From Aselliscus stoliczkanus (Eukaryota; Chordata; Mammalia; Chiroptera; Hipposideridae): a DNA stretch of 64,000 bases. The notes below the pieces were generated by a model. It saw only the letters and a program-made list of their open reading frames with translations, did not search any database and was not told the DNA's origin. Below, one piece after another: positions 1-12,384 of this stretch. The position numbers and the translations under genes are program-made. Within the stretch, counting starts at the first letter, position 1. Each line of letters begins with the position of its first letter. The stretch is from assembly GCA_033961575.1 (NCBI GenBank), contig CM066729.1:100714501-100778500 (forward strand), in the 5' to 3' direction.

Positions 1-574
1 TTCCCAGAAGCCCAATTCTACCTTTACACTCTGACATTCCCCAGCCTCAATCACCAAATCCCTTGATAATCTTACCAAGATCAACTTTTTTAGACTCACC
101 AATTAGAACTGGCAAAATATAGACATGTCCACCATCACAAATGGCTATACTCAACATATCATGGTGTGAACAGCCCCCTATATTTTCATGCTTTGCATAA
201 ACCACATCTCAGCATTTAAATATCTTTGCTCTCAATTTTATTGCAAACAGTCATAGGACCCAAGATATAGCATCCAAGAAATGCCCCTGAACTTGCCTTC
301 ATAAAACATTCCCTAGTCTTAATATAATGCATATTCACCTACCCTGAACTACTCTGGCTCTTATTGAATTGGACACCTGTGGCTCTTTTAGGGGTAGCCA
401 TGTGTCGTTACTCATATACTAGACATAGAATGCTAACAACACTGTGTTATTGCTTATTTTTATTAAAGAATTCATCATTATATTGTAAACATTTTAGACT
501 CATTTTTTCATGATTATAAACCTTAACAGAATATTTATACTTTTATGAAAGTAAAACAATTATTTGGATATAAC

Positions 575-745
575 ATTTATTGAGTAATTACAACACTAAT
601 CCTCCTTTTATCCTCTATTGACAGTTTATCGCATTTAGTCCTCATTTAATGTAATTATTACCATTCTATACATAAAGAAACTAAGGCACTGAAAGACTCA
701 AATACTTACTTGGGTTCATACAGTTAGAGAGAGAAGGGGGTAAGG
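575..745 (+). repeat. MIR SINE
   Basis: Diverged match to the MIR core: a TTTATTGAGTAATTACAA start, then TCATTTAATGTAATTATTACCATT and AAAGAAACTAAGGCACTGAAAG, ending in a CATACAGTTAGAGAG-like segment. Old and mutated, no visible target duplication. Confidence 0.65.
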
Positions 746-1002
746 TTTATACCAGGTAGTCAGGCTCTAGCAACTACTCTGTCAAACATTTGAATATACT
801 CCATTCATAAAATAGTAACAATAATTACAATTAGCTTATTTTTATTATTATGATGTAATTGCCCATAAATCTACCAGTGTGGGATAATCTTTATGTATAG
901 TTTTGCTACATTAACTTTCAGTCTTTTTTTCTATTTATGTCTTTATTTTAACAAAGTTGATAACCTATTCTAAGTACATCTTGCTTTTTGATTTTACAGT
1001 TT

Positions 1003-1005
1003 TTA

Positions 1006-1044
<39 letters not shown>

Positions 1045-1070
1045 ATATCTATCTATATATCTATCTATCT
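1003..1070. repeat. (TATC)n microsatellite
   Basis: About 15 TATC units, interrupted twice by TATA. Confidence 0.95.
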
Positions 1071-1173
1071 GGTATCATGTGAATTTAAGATAGTTTTTCT
1101 TGATATAGTACATGTAAAGTATTTGGAATAGTTCCTGGCACTGAGTGGAGATTTTCTCAAGTCAATAAAATAC

Positions 1174-1285
1174 CTTTTTTTTTTTGTAGTAAGGTGAAGC
1201 TCACAGTAGCCCAAGCAGGGATCGAACCAGCAACCTTGGTATTATTAGTACCGTGTTCTGACCAACTGAGCTAACTGGTCACCCC
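1174..1285 (-). mobile_element. tRNA-Ile-like SINE, inverted
   Basis: Read on the minus strand, the head (GTTAGCTCAGTTGGTCAGAAC...GGTTCGATCCCTGC) carries A-box and B-box promoter motifs of a tRNA, closest by eye to tRNA-Ile(AAT). A short tail follows and ends in 11 A residues (T on the plus strand). A 7-bp duplication AAAATAC flanks it (1167-1173 and 1286-1292). The acceptor-stem ends do not pair, so it is not a functional tRNA. Confidence 0.8.
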
Positions 1286-1504
1286 AAAATACATTTTCTA
1301 ACATTGAGATGTGTCTTCTAGTCAGAAGACTCTTGCAAACAGATTATCCCATATGTCTTATTTTATGTACAAAGCCGTATCCTCTCACTTGTCATTATTT
1401 CATCTGCCATTGGATTTTACGTAGAATGAACAAGATTAGTCATGTAGGAGCCACACTTAATGGTCTAGCACAGTGAGTGCCAGACAGCCTTAGAGGAACT
1501 CGAG

Positions 1505-1690
1505 GTGTTTGTCCACATCAGTGTTTCTCCAATTCAAGTGGCAATGGAGTGATCTGGAAGACTTGTTCCAGGAGATTGCTAGGCTCCATCTCCTGAGTTT
1601 CTGGTTCTGTAGATCTGGGGAGGTGTCCAAGAATTTCTGTCTCACTGTGACACTGATGCTGTCAGCCCAGGGACTTTCAGTAACAATGGT
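1505..1690 (+). mobile_element. MER5A-type hAT (Charlie) DNA transposon relic
   Basis: It resembles the short hAT-Charlie elements: a CATCAGTGTTTCTCCAA start, the central CTCCTGAGTTTCTGGTTCTGTAG...CTGGGGAGGTGTCCAAGAATTT segment, and a decayed inverted end. Noncoding and old. The family assignment is from memory. Confidence 0.5.
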
Positions 1691-3254
1691 CTATAAGATT
1701 TAACTGCAGAAAAATTATGATAGGCCCTACGTGTCTCAACAGTGCAAGTTTCCATCTAGGTAATTGCAAACATAATCACATAGAGTTTCATTTCTATAGA
1801 ATTTACTTATAAGAGAGTAATAAATCAAACTGGTCGCACAAATACAACTTGATTTCCTCTCAGGAAGCCATTCATTTGGGGGCATTTTTTTTTTCTCCCT
1901 TCGTTTTCTCTGAATATGATGTCCAGTATTCCTGCCCCACTAGTACTTCTTTATTATTCCCTCCAATGAAACACAGTTCTGCTCAATGTCTCAAAAAATG
2001 TCCAAGATTCCAGAACACTTTTATAATTTTGGGCTCATAACAATCTGGTACACCATTTTGTGGTACTTAGCACATTTGTTTGTATTGATCATTTCTATGC
2101 ATATTTCATAAGTCTCTTACAAATGCTTAAGTGCGTCTTAATCATTTTTGCTTCCAAGGTATCTTACTCAAAATAGCCTTTTGATAAGCATTTATTCAAT
2201 AAGCATTTATTGGTCCCACAGGGGACTGGGGAAAAAGAACATATAGCTGGCTCAGCACCATTTTCCATTTCTATGAGGAAGGTGAATCATCTAAAATTGG
2301 GCCAGAAATATCATTCTTCTAGGGACAGAATAGATTTTCCCCCCTTCATTTACTACGTAATAAGCCTTGGTTTCAAAACATAAGCAATATAAAAATAATA
2401 AAATTATGTATTTCAGGATGCTATTACGTACTATGAACAAGTGGGATTTTCTAATTACATTGTTTTTGTCTAATTAATGAAAGAGATGGAAGGATTTCTA
2501 TTCTTATATGTAGCAACCTTCTTTGTGAATGCATCATCAGTAAAGTTTAATAATCTTGAAGAGCTTACAAGAAAAATTCATATATCGATGCATACATGTT
2601 ATATTTCCCCATGATTTGTCCATATCACTTGAAATTTTCCAAAGTTGGCCAAGGTAGATTTCTAAAATTAATTGGACATTTTATTTCAAAACAAAAAGCT
2701 AATTTTAAGGACTCTTCATTAATCTAGATGGTTAAAAAATTGTATGCTACCACAAATTTTTAAAGCTTTGAAGCTCCTTCACAAATAAGTTTGACAAAGT
2801 AGGATGAGTACAACCATTCATTCTTTACAGATGAAGAAAATGAGAAAAGGAGAGGTAAATTGCTTGTCTAAGGTTTACCTCTAGCTTACTGAACTAGGAT
2901 TCAGACAGTTATTATTCTGCTTCGAGTTCTTCTTTCCTCCAAATTTGAGACAGCTATTCTCACTCAAATATTACTCTAAAAAGAACTATATTGACTTTTG
3001 AAGATGGCATTCAAAAGTCTCTGGTTGAAATGACAGCTTATTATATTATATTTTGATGTACAACATGATAATTTGTTTTCTATTTTAATTTAGGCTTATG
3101 ATCTAATCAATATGATCTCACCAGGAAATTTGTACAAGCTCTTTTGCTGAAAACCTAATCTAAGGATGCATATTACACTTAGTTATTTAATGGTCAAAGT
3201 CGTATTTAATTTTTCATGTATTAAGCATTAGAAATACAGGGATGCTTTGACCAA
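1691..3254. other. AT-rich intronic sequence, no gene
   Basis: Apart from a short MIR-like piece (about 2800-2885, with TTTACAGATGAAGAAAATGAGAAAAGG) I see no gene, RNA or recent repeat here. Confidence 0.6.
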
Positions 3255-3265
3255 AAGAACACATG

Positions 3266-3436
3266 ATTTTTTGTTTTTCTTTTTTGTTTTTCTTTTGTTT
3301 TGTTTTTTTAGCTGAGCCATCCTGCCACCTCTTGGCAGCTCAACAGCAGCTCAGCTCCAGTCAGGAGTCGAACCAGCAACACTGTTGCTCAGAGTTCACA
3401 ATCTTGAGCAAGCTCTTAACCAACGGGGTCAACCCC
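3266..3436 (-). mobile_element. SINE family A (tRNA-headed), inverted
   Basis: A T-rich tail (3267-3309) precedes TAGCTGAGCCATCCTGCCACC...CTCTTAACCAACGGGG, the reverse complement of the family also seen at 16625 and 60834. An exact 11-bp target duplication AAGAACACATG flanks it (3255-3265 and 3437-3447), showing a fairly recent insertion. Confidence 0.85.
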
Positions 3437-3447
3437 AAGAACACATG

Positions 3448-5019
3448 TTTTTAATCTCAAGCACACATTTTAAATATTCCTCCTTAAAAGTTTTTAATTT
3501 ATTGTCCAAGTTGCTTGGAGAATTAATTAAAGGATTAAAAAATGTTTTGTTAAAAATTTTCATTAGCATGCAGTAAGTGTTGAAAAATAAATTATGCACT
3601 GAGGTTAATTTCATATCTATGTATAAGAATAGTTGTAATTTCTAAAAAGTATATTCAATGAAAACATGCAACAAGATACATGCAGTCAGACTTTAGGCTT
3701 TAAATGTTATGAGGATATTGAAAAGTAAAATTGGCCTTCACTTTCATACATTATTAGACATGTTTTCCTCCAGAATTCTCATTCCAGATGAAGAGAATGT
3801 ATACTTTAACCTTGGAAATAAATAATGCACTTACTTATTTGATTAAAGATTGCACAGTGAATTTAATAAAGACTTTATAGTGTCTTCTAATGTAATATAA
3901 ACTCAATTTTCTACTTACAAACAGCTTTGAGATAGAATTTAGAAGAAACATCCTTTAGAAAATTGTCTTTCCTTCCCCCACAACTGATTCAAATAAACCG
4001 TATATACTTTTAGGAATGTTTCAGTTCATCTAGACATGACACTCAGTTGGCGTATCTTTCACATCATTGATAATGGAGGGAAGCAAAACCTTGTTATAAA
4101 AAAGCTGGATATCTACACCTCACACACTAAAAATAAACATGAGTTGCAGGTTTTCATTGACTTCAACAAATGCTTCTTAGCATTATTGTGTGCCCAGAAT
4201 ATCCCAATGCTTCAAGAATGACTTTGTTCTTATTCTTTCAATCCTCCATTGTATTGGATATGTCTTTTAAAGGTGGAATTTTTGAGAGAAAATGAAAACG
4301 CAAACCATTTAGAGAATGAATAGCAAGGGAATGAACCTGAGCTACGGCGGCCTCCAAGGCCTGCCTGAGAAAGGAGCATATGAACTTAGATTTGAAGGAT
4401 GAATAGGAGGGGCCACTTTGCAAAAGATAATGGTGTAAAGAACAGGGAACGGTCCCTGTGAGAAAGTAACCATGAGAGTCTGACTCTGAGAAACGATCTG
4501 CACAGATCCATGGAACATGACAATTATTCTTGACTATCTGGTGGTTGACGTCATGGGAATAATGATTTTTTTAGGCAGAGTGTATAAATTAAGACCTAAT
4601 AAAGATTCAGCATTAGGTATACAAAATTGGAAAGGAAATAAGAAAAGGATCAACATGGAAAAGGGGTGAGAAAGTATGGTCAGACATGGGAAACAAACAC
4701 AAGGAGACTGTGGGTATTTAAGAGATGAACAAAAGAGTATTTCTAGATGAGTAGAGTCAAAATAGTCCAAAGTTGCAATAGTGCAACTGAAATACAGAAT
4801 GACGAGTGCCATTCTTTAATAATTCTGATGCTACTGAAGGCCTTAGAGAGAGCAGTCTCTGTGGGATATAATATTTCAAGGACTGAGGAGTCCGAGAGAA
4901 GGAAATCAGATGGAGGTGCTTTAACAGGTGGTAAGAAAGTAAAGAAAAGACAGGAGGAGAGACAACGTAGGTCCCAGATGCAGGAAACAACTCAAAGTAA
5001 AATAGAAGTAAGATGGGTT
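3448..5019. other. Intronic sequence with undefined old repeats
   Basis: No gene. 4310-4450 has the purine-rich style of an old mammalian repeat but I cannot name it. A perfect CRE palindrome TGACGTCA sits at 4546-4553. Overlapping open frames near 4534-5106 on both strands show no protein family. Confidence 0.4.
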
Positions 5020-5125
5020 TGGATCCTTGCATTTTACTCACTGTCTATCCTTCAGAAAGTTACTTTATCTCTCTACTCCTCAGTATCTTCAGTTGTAAAA
5101 TGTTGATTATAGACATAATTTCAAA
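5020..5125 (+). repeat. MIR SINE fragment
   Basis: It matches the MIR segment reading TTACTTTATCTCTCTACTCCTCAGTATCTTCAGTTGTAAAATG (compare the consensus theme of cytosine-rich tract, then ATCTGTAAAATG). Diverged. Confidence 0.55.
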
Positions 5126-6834
5126 GTTCATTGTAAAAATTTACAAAACAATGTAAGTATAATAGTACCATTCATGAACAGTGACAGCAAAATCCTGTTT
5201 GATATTTTGATTATAAATATACTATTATCAACTTTTATTACAAAGAAGAAAGAAAGAAAACAAAGGATATGTTTTTGTTTTGTTTAAATAGGAGGAATTT
5301 ACAACTGCTTTAATACTCTGAGATTGGGAATGATGAAAATAAAAAACATGGAGGAGATAATCTAATAAGTATAGACTCACCTGTGAAGTGCTGCCTTAAA
5401 TATGTTATTGTTGTACAACACAAAACAAAAGCAGAACAATGAATATTAATTCAGTATTTGTTGTCATAACTGACTGCCTCTCTGATCATGCAAGTATCAC
5501 CTGGGTCACCCACCACCATTTAAAAATACAACACTACTGTGTATTTCTTGAATATATGGAAATACTCCATGACATCTAAATTTGAAGTTATTTGTTCAAG
5601 ATTTTGGCTATCATCTCCTGACTTTAAAAATTCTTTTCAAATTGTTTAACACATTCTAATTGAGTAATTTCTGCATGCCAGAAACATTTATGTGAGGTGT
5701 TAGTGGTACCTCAGGTCAATATTACTTGAGGGCAATTATGGGATCCCAAATATTAAAATCTGCCTCCAATCACAGTAATGGGCACCTTTCTCAAGTGAAT
5801 TTTTAAAAAATCTCTGCCATCCTGCTTGTGTTAACTGTAATAATTTATTTAGAGAGGCTAAAAATAACCTTGTAGTTTAATGCACGGTGACTAAGATAAT
5901 GGAAAATACAAGATTCCTTCATGCACTTTAACTATTACTTCTACTTTTTTACTTCTACAAGTACTTGGTCACCTTTTAACCTTCATAACAAATTAGTAGG
6001 ATGAAGAAGTGTATAACTTGTCTAGTAACAAAGGCACACACACAATACCTGCTAAATATGAGTGACATACACGCAATTGTAATTTCAGACTTTATTTTTA
6101 GTATTGTAGTTACTGTAGTATCCTTTTATGGATGAAAAAAATAAATATAATAAGCCAAGAAATACTTAGAATTATTTAAAAGGATAGGTTACGTAGCCCA
6201 AGTTATTTTAAAAATCGACATATGCACTTTTAGTGGTCAAAGCAAAAATATATGAACTGAATTCACTTCCATACAAAGGAAAACTATGCAAGTAACTGAA
6301 ATTTTTCTCAAGACTGGCATATAGACAATTCTAAAAACAGTGCTGGTTTAAGAGCGATCTCAAGCTGGCAGTACATACTGGCATGTGCCTCATCCTGCTG
6401 ACAGGCATTTCATTTTGAGATCCTTACAGAAAAGAGGGAAAAAAGGAAATTTTAATAGGTTCCATGTTTAAATAATGCTGTTGTATTCCTTCAAAGAAAA
6501 GTTAGGACATATTTTTAGGTAAACATTTTAGTTATACTTTCTTCCCCCTTCCCACACCTACTCAACAGGCAAAAAAATACAGCATGTGACACCCACAGGA
6601 ATCAAAGACAAAAGTCACCTGTAGAAACATAAGGTCAAAACTGTATACCTTATAATATCTAACTCTCAGAAATGTAAGAAGATAAGGAGGTAAAAGTTAC
6701 TAGATAGGAAAATGTTGATTCCTCTATTTATTTTTCATCAATAGAAAGTGCCAAGTGGAAAACTCTTTTTTAAATAAAGCTGTTTGTATCACTTGAGGAG
6801 TAGAAAAGTGAAGGCTACAGGGATTAGGAAATAG

Positions 6835-6975
6835 GCAGTAATATTTGAGTGCCTGTTATGTGTCAGACACTGTGCTTGGCATGTTCATAAATTATCTCAT
6901 TTAAACAGCACATTATGAGATGGATGTTTCTATGTCTATTTTATTTATATGAGAAAAACCAAGTTTCTAAGACTT
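6835..6975 (+). repeat. MIR SINE
   Basis: GAGTGCCTGTTATGTGTCAGACACTGTGCTTGGCATGTTC followed by ATTATCTCATTTAAACAGCAC is a clear MIR match; the 3' half is decayed. Confidence 0.8.
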
Positions 6976-7635
6976 TACTTCACTTATTCCATATTGTGGT
7001 TGAGATATGTTTCAAATTCAGACCTGTTGGCTATATAGTCTATATGCCATCCATTAAACAACCACTGCTTTCCAACTACAGATAAATCTGTATTGGAAAA
7101 ATTATAAAGGTTGTGTGGATGTCCAGTAAAATAAGCTAGCATTAAATTAAAAGAAAGTTGCTTATTCAAAACATTTATTTTACAATTTTAATTTACCTTT
7201 ATTTTGGTTTCTGTTGCGATTTATGAGTAACCATGCACAGATTAATCAATTATGCACGCATATTCTTTTTGAATGTAAGGCATTTTTAAAAATCTATTCC
7301 TTAGGCAGAGTGCTAATGAGAAGCTATTTCACCTTCCTGAAATGATGCCTTACAATTCTATACATACAACTTTAGGCCTGGTCTATCTTAATCGGATTAC
7401 TTAATTGCCCAATCATGGAACGATTCTTAAGATGAACTAATTAAACTTCTGCCTCTATAATAGCCAAGTTAAGATGCATAGGTTTGTGACCTCTTGGAGA
7501 AATAATTGAGATTCTGCAATCTAAAGAGAAACAAAATGTGGACATAAATACGATTATTATACTACTGGATTTCAAGTTAAATTCACTTTATTACGTCTAT
7601 GTTCAACGATAGAGCATTTAGGGTCTTCTTCAAAG

Positions 7636-7689
7636 TTAAATACATACATTAAGTATCTTAAGAATACAATACTTAATGTATGTATTTAA
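7636..7689. repeat. Perfect 21-bp inverted repeat, 12-nt loop
   Basis: The arm at 7636-7656 is the exact reverse complement of 7669-7689; the loop at 7657-7668 is CTTAAGAATACA. The arms are AT-rich (TTAAATACATACATTAAGTA...). No target duplication or poly-A is seen. It could be a tiny palindromic DNA element, a snap-back mutation product or a transcribed hairpin. Confidence 0.9.
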
Positions 7690-8104
7690 TTTCTTGATTC
7701 TTTGATTATTTTTCAGAAGAATTCAGAAGAAACAGTTAGAAAGGTGTGGGCTGGGAGGAATGAAAACATGTCTATGTTGCAGAAAGTTATGAATTTAATA
7801 GTTTATAGTTTAAATTATAAAATAATATATTTCTAATGGGTCTAAAGCTTGGATGAAAATTTCAATTACTTAACATGAGCACCAGAGTAAGTCATACTGA
7901 CTAGGTAAGTGTAAATGAAAAATAAGTTAGCAATTGGATATAATTTGACTTCTTGCAGTCCCATTTAGAGAAGACTATACTTACAATGAAATTATTTAGG
8001 AATATTATCATATGTATAAACACAAATTATAAACTTTGAGATTACACATATAATACGATAAAATTTAGCAAAACGCAACAAAATGGTGATTTGTTTTTTT
8101 GTGT

Positions 8105-8523
8105 GAAACATCATCAGAATGATCAGGAGAATCAGACATAATAACTACCACATCTTTTTGGATAATCATCTTTGGTTGTTTCCATGTCTTGGCCACTGTC
8201 AAAAACGCTACAGTGAGCATAGGGTATACATATACCTTTACAGATAAATATTTTCAGATTTTGGGGGATTAGAAATGCAAAAGAATAATTGCTTGGTCTT
8301 ATGGTAATTCTAGTCTTAATTTTTTGAGGAACCCCCCATGCTGCCTTCCATAGCGCCTGCACCAATCTGCATTCCCTCCAACAGTGTATGAGGGTTCCTT
8401 TTTCTCCACAACCTCTCCAACACATGTTTATTACTTGTCTTGTTGATGATAGCCATTCTAACTTGTGTGAGGTGGTATCTCATTGTGGTTTGAATTGCAT
8501 TTCCCTAATAGCTAGAGAAGTTG

Positions 8524-8554
<31 letters not shown>

Positions 8555-8935
8555 TATTATTCTGCCACAAGAAAAGATGAAATACTGCCATTTACAACAA
8601 CATGGATGGATATTGAGATTATCACTCTAAGCAAAATAAGCCGGAGAGAAAAAGTTGAGAACCATATTATTTCATTCATGTGTGATATATAAAACTGAAA
8701 GCAACAAATGAACAAATAAAACTCATAGACACAGATAACAGTTGTCTATCAGAGGGTAAGGGGGAAGCAGGGATGGCAGAAGAGAGTAAAGGGGTCAAAT
8801 GTATGGTGATGGAAAGAGAACTGACTCTGGGTGGTGAGCACGGAATACAGTATATACATGATGTATTATGGAAATATACACTTAAAATCTATATAATTTT
8901 ACTAACCATTGTCACCCAATAAACTTAATAAAAAC
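8105..8935 (+). mobile_element. L1 3' end with 5' inversion (twin priming)
   Basis: 8105-8522 is antisense L1 ORF2 3' sequence (CCAACAGTGTATGAGGGTTCC, GTGTGAGGTGGTATCTCATTG). After a (TA)n tract the sense strand resumes at 8552 with GAATATTATTCTGCCA and runs through ACAACATGGATGGATAT and GAACTGACTCTGGGTGGTGAGC to the L1 3' end CATTGTCACCCAATAAACTTAATAAAAAC. The inverted 5' half joined to a sense 3' half is typical of twin-primed retrotransposition. Open frames here are broken. Confidence 0.85.
8524..8551. repeat. (TA)14 microsatellite at an L1 junction
   Basis: Uninterrupted TA run exactly between the antisense and sense halves of the L1. Confidence 0.95.
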
Positions 8936-9337
8936 AAGCAAACACAAAAAATATGCTCAATGTCTATATGAGGAATTAAATAAGTAAGACAGTTACATTT
9001 TTTTAATTATGTAAAAATTTTATTTAAAAAAATACAACTATTTTTCTCTTGCTCCTGCACTTCCCAATTAATTCATTAGATTGTTTTCAACATTCTGTAA
9101 AAACACCCTAATATAGACAAAGAGGATTTGGAAAGTAAGAAATCATCACAATGTTTTCTATTTTTAGAGCTCAGCTACATCTCTTACAACATGTTAGAAT
9201 GCTAATTCTGTTTGAAACACAGTTTAGGTTTGGCCTACAGCTGAGAAACGGAAAAAAAAGTTTTCTGTAAACAAGGTGATGCATATCATTTGAGCCACTT
9301 TGAATAGGCTGGTAAATAATTCCTTATTGCGTGTTAA

Positions 9338-9747
9338 TGTTATGGGCTGAATTGTGTCCCCAGAAAATGTGTATGTTGAAGTGCTAACTCATAGTACCTC
9401 AGAATGTAACTGCATTGGAGACAAGGTCTTTACGAAATGATTAAATTATACTGAAGCCATAGGTGGGTTCAAATCTTATCTGACTGCTGTCTTCATAAGT
9501 AGAAGAAAGTTGGACATGTAAAGAGTCACCAGGGGCATGCCAGCACAGGGGGACAACCGTCTGAGGACAAAGCAGTGAGAAGGTGCCATCTATACGCCAA
9601 GGAGAGAGGCCTGGGACACTGGCCCTCAGAGGAAACCAGCTCTTCCAGCTGATCTTGGACTTTCAGAACTGTGAGAGCATAAGTTTTGTTGTTTAAACCA
9701 CCCAGTCCATGGCATTTTGTTATGGCAGCCCTAGCAAACTGATACAA
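9338..9747 (+). mobile_element. Ancient LTR-like repeat (MaLR/MLT1 style)
   Basis: It begins TGTTATGGGCTGAATTGTGTCC and ends with GTTGTTTAAACCACCCAGTC and TTTTGTTATGGCAGCCCTAGC, the layout I associate with mammalian ERVL-MaLR solo LTRs. No internal retroviral region is present. Diverged; the exact family name is unsure. Confidence 0.6.
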
Positions 9748-10424
9748 TCAGTATAATTCTTGTGGCCTTATAGGACTTAAGGGATTTCCCAAATTCAGCA
9801 GCCAGCTATGTTAGCATCTTTTTTAGGTGTTGTTTGGTTTTAATTTATTTTATTTTATCAAGTATTATAATTCCATTTCAAAAGTTTCAAAAATAAACTC
9901 ATAAAAACTACCAATTACATTTTGTTCTAAAATTTCTGTTTTAAATACATAATTATGTGAATAGACTACATCAAACTGCCCTTTGTAAATGTAAAAACTA
10001 GATGTATTTAATTGGATAAAATACCAATTTTATACGGAGAATTTTCTAGTGTCGCTCAGTTGAAAGACAAAGGAAAACCAGATAAGTTTAGAAAGAGTGA
10101 TGTTTAATGAGCTTTGTAATTCAAATAAGCTATTTACAGTAAGTGGAAAAACCTTCCCGTCAACCACAGAGAAAAACTACAGTCCTCCCACTTGTAATAA
10201 CACATTTTGCCTGGCAGCTGAAATAAAAGAACACCTATCTTCACAAAGAACAACAGAAATGTTTCCACATTTGGAACACCATTGCCACAGAATTATAAAG
10301 GGGAAAATCCACATTATAGAGAACAAAATAAGAGAAATCTCAGGAAGGAAGCTTATAACATAGACAACTTGATATCACAGAAATATAACATAGTTAGCGC
10401 TCAAACATTTTAGCGGTGACTCCA

Positions 10425-10530
10425 GCTCAGTTATTGTACAGGCAAAGAAACAAAGATTTATAGAGGATTTATGAATTATCTTAAGCCATCCTCTATCTAA
10501 ATAGAGTCAGATCTAAACTTGGTCTTGATT
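10425..10530 (+). repeat. MIR-like fragment
   Basis: TATTGTACAGGCAAAGAAACAAAG...AGAGTCAGATCTAAACTTGGTCT fits a decayed MIR 3' half. Confidence 0.4.
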
Positions 10531-10671
10531 ATATTCTATTGACCATGTCTTATCCTCCATATTTAAAACTATGTTGGTTTTTGTTCTGTTACATATGAGT
10601 CCTGCACTGGCTACAATGTCAGTAAAACAGTGAAACAAAAAGCTTATTGTTTCTTTCAGCGCTTTGGATAC

Positions 10672-10719
10672 ATCCCATTGTCTTCTGATCCCATTGTCTT
10701 CTGATCCCATTGGCTTCTG
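10672..10719. repeat. 16-bp tandem repeat, three copies
   Basis: The unit ATCCCATTGTCTTCTG occurs at 10672, 10688 and 10704; the third copy has one change (G for T at unit position 10). Confidence 0.95.
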
Positions 10720-10734
10720 ATTGCAAAGCCACCC

Positions 10735-11000
10735 TCTTTCCTTCCTCGGTGTTTCCTCTGCCCCTGACACACTTCATCTAGCAAGTTCCTAATCATCCTT
10801 CACTCCATTATTTTTTCTCAGAGTGCTGCCTTTTCCTTCATGAGTACATATCTTGTTGGTAATTTGTATAAGTTTTGATTTTTCACTTTATTGTCTGTTT
10901 CTTCCACCAAAGTGTAAGTTCCACAAATGCAGGTATAGCCTATGCTTATAAGAGTGTAGATCTATAATAGTAATGATAAGCATTTGTTGAAGAAGTGAAG
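10735..11000 (+). repeat. LINE L2 3' fragment
   Basis: It has the L2-style order of a CTCTTC-rich segment, then TTATTGTCTGTTTCTTCCACCAAAGTGTAAGTTCCACAAATGCAGG and a terminal CATTTGTTGAAGAAGTGAAG. Diverged. Confidence 0.6.
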
Positions 11001-11380
11001 AAGTGAATGTGTTAATGAACAAATATCAGGTAGTTTTGTGATTACTGAGTGAGCTGTGCTTGGACAGAGAAGTTAATTAAATTGTATAACAATCACATTA
11101 GAAATATAGGGTCAGTAACAATGAGATACTAATTACAGTATAATTTCTAAATTAAACAGGGTTTATGTTCAGAATAAGGTGTTATCTTTTCTAATCTAAG
11201 TTTCACTCTATTACGATGACACATGCAAACCACTGATGTGACTTTTTAAAATTGTTTTTGTCTTGAAAATTGCATATAAAGGAAAATTATTGTATGCATA
11301 ATAAGAAATCCACTCCTAAATGATTACAGATTTGAACGTGAATAAATCTGTTACATAACAGATTAAAAAGTTAAGCTGAG

Positions 11381-11813
11381 GGCCAGCCGAGTGACGCATT
11401 GGTTAAGAGCTGGCTAGGGATGCCAGCGGCCCCAGTTCAGATCCCACATATGAGGGCCAGTGACACTGCCCTCTACAACTACGATGGTGAACAACAGCTC
11501 CACCTGCTGGAGCTGGGCTGCTGTGAGTCCCCGGGACAGCACAGCTGCAGCCCTAAGCAGTGGGCTGCCATAGGCTACAGTGAGTGGCAGGCAGCCAGCG
11601 TGAGCGGCTGGCATCTGGTGTAAGCTGCAAAGAGCAGCTGTGAGTGGCCGTTCAGAGGCCGGCGACCGATCTGCCTCACCCGAGAAGAGCAGAATGATCA
11701 CAATACCAACATGGGCCAGTAAAGCAGTGTCCTCCACAACTAGACTGAAGAACAAAAGGACAGCAACTTGTGTGTTCCCCTTCCCTGGTTCCCCAATAAA
11801 ATCTTAAAAAAAA
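11381..11813 (+). mobile_element. SINE family B, long form
   Basis: The tRNA-like head GGCCAGCCGAGTGACGCATT...GGTTAAGAGCTGGC leads into GGGCCAGTGACACTGCCCTC, a GC-rich variable middle, GTCCTCCACAACTAGACTGA, and the tail CCCCAATAAAATCTT plus poly-A. A 16-bp exact target duplication AAAAAGTTAAGCTGAG flanks it (11365-11380 and 11814-11829), so insertion was recent. The overlapping open frames at 11399-11755 are by-products of its GC-rich body. Confidence 0.92.
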
Positions 11814-12384
11814 AAAAAGTTAAGCTGAGATTCCCTTTCTGTAGTACATAAACTGAACAAGGTCAGATCTAGCAATATAATGAGAATGATAAGACAGAAT
11901 ATTAAACTCGGCATGAAAGTTTAGCCAGCAATCCAGGATGGGGAGCTGAGGGCAGGGAGGTGGGCAAAGATCAAATGCAATTATTTATCTCAAGTTGCTC
12001 TCCAGAGATGGAATAAAAATCCCTTTTTACCAATAATTTTTACAAACCTGCTTCCTGGACCACATCAATAAAATAATCAGCATCATCATGTTATACTACT
12101 GTACACACACTCTCTAATGATGTTTTCATTTTACACATGGTGCTATATAGTTTTCCTCTACTGCTATAATACCAAAATATTCTATGTCATAATGAATGCT
12201 CTTCTTAACAGTGTTGATAGTATACTGACAGAAATAACTTTATTGGGAAAGGCTTTAATTAGATTATAAACAGCAAGCAAATTAGTATTACCTCAAAAGT
12301 CAGAAAGCTTTCTTTATAATCATTAAGTAACTTAGAATTGTAATGTAAAAAACACTCAGTGGTGTTGACTTTTTAAGGTAGACA

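Noticed and set aside
1200..1285. tRNA-like sequence with A and B boxes (minus strand)
   Set aside because: The acceptor-stem ends do not pair, a poly-A tail follows and a target duplication flanks it: a SINE, not a tRNA gene.
4546..4553. Isolated CRE palindrome TGACGTCA
   Set aside because: An 8-bp motif without a promoter or conservation evidence is expected now and then by chance.
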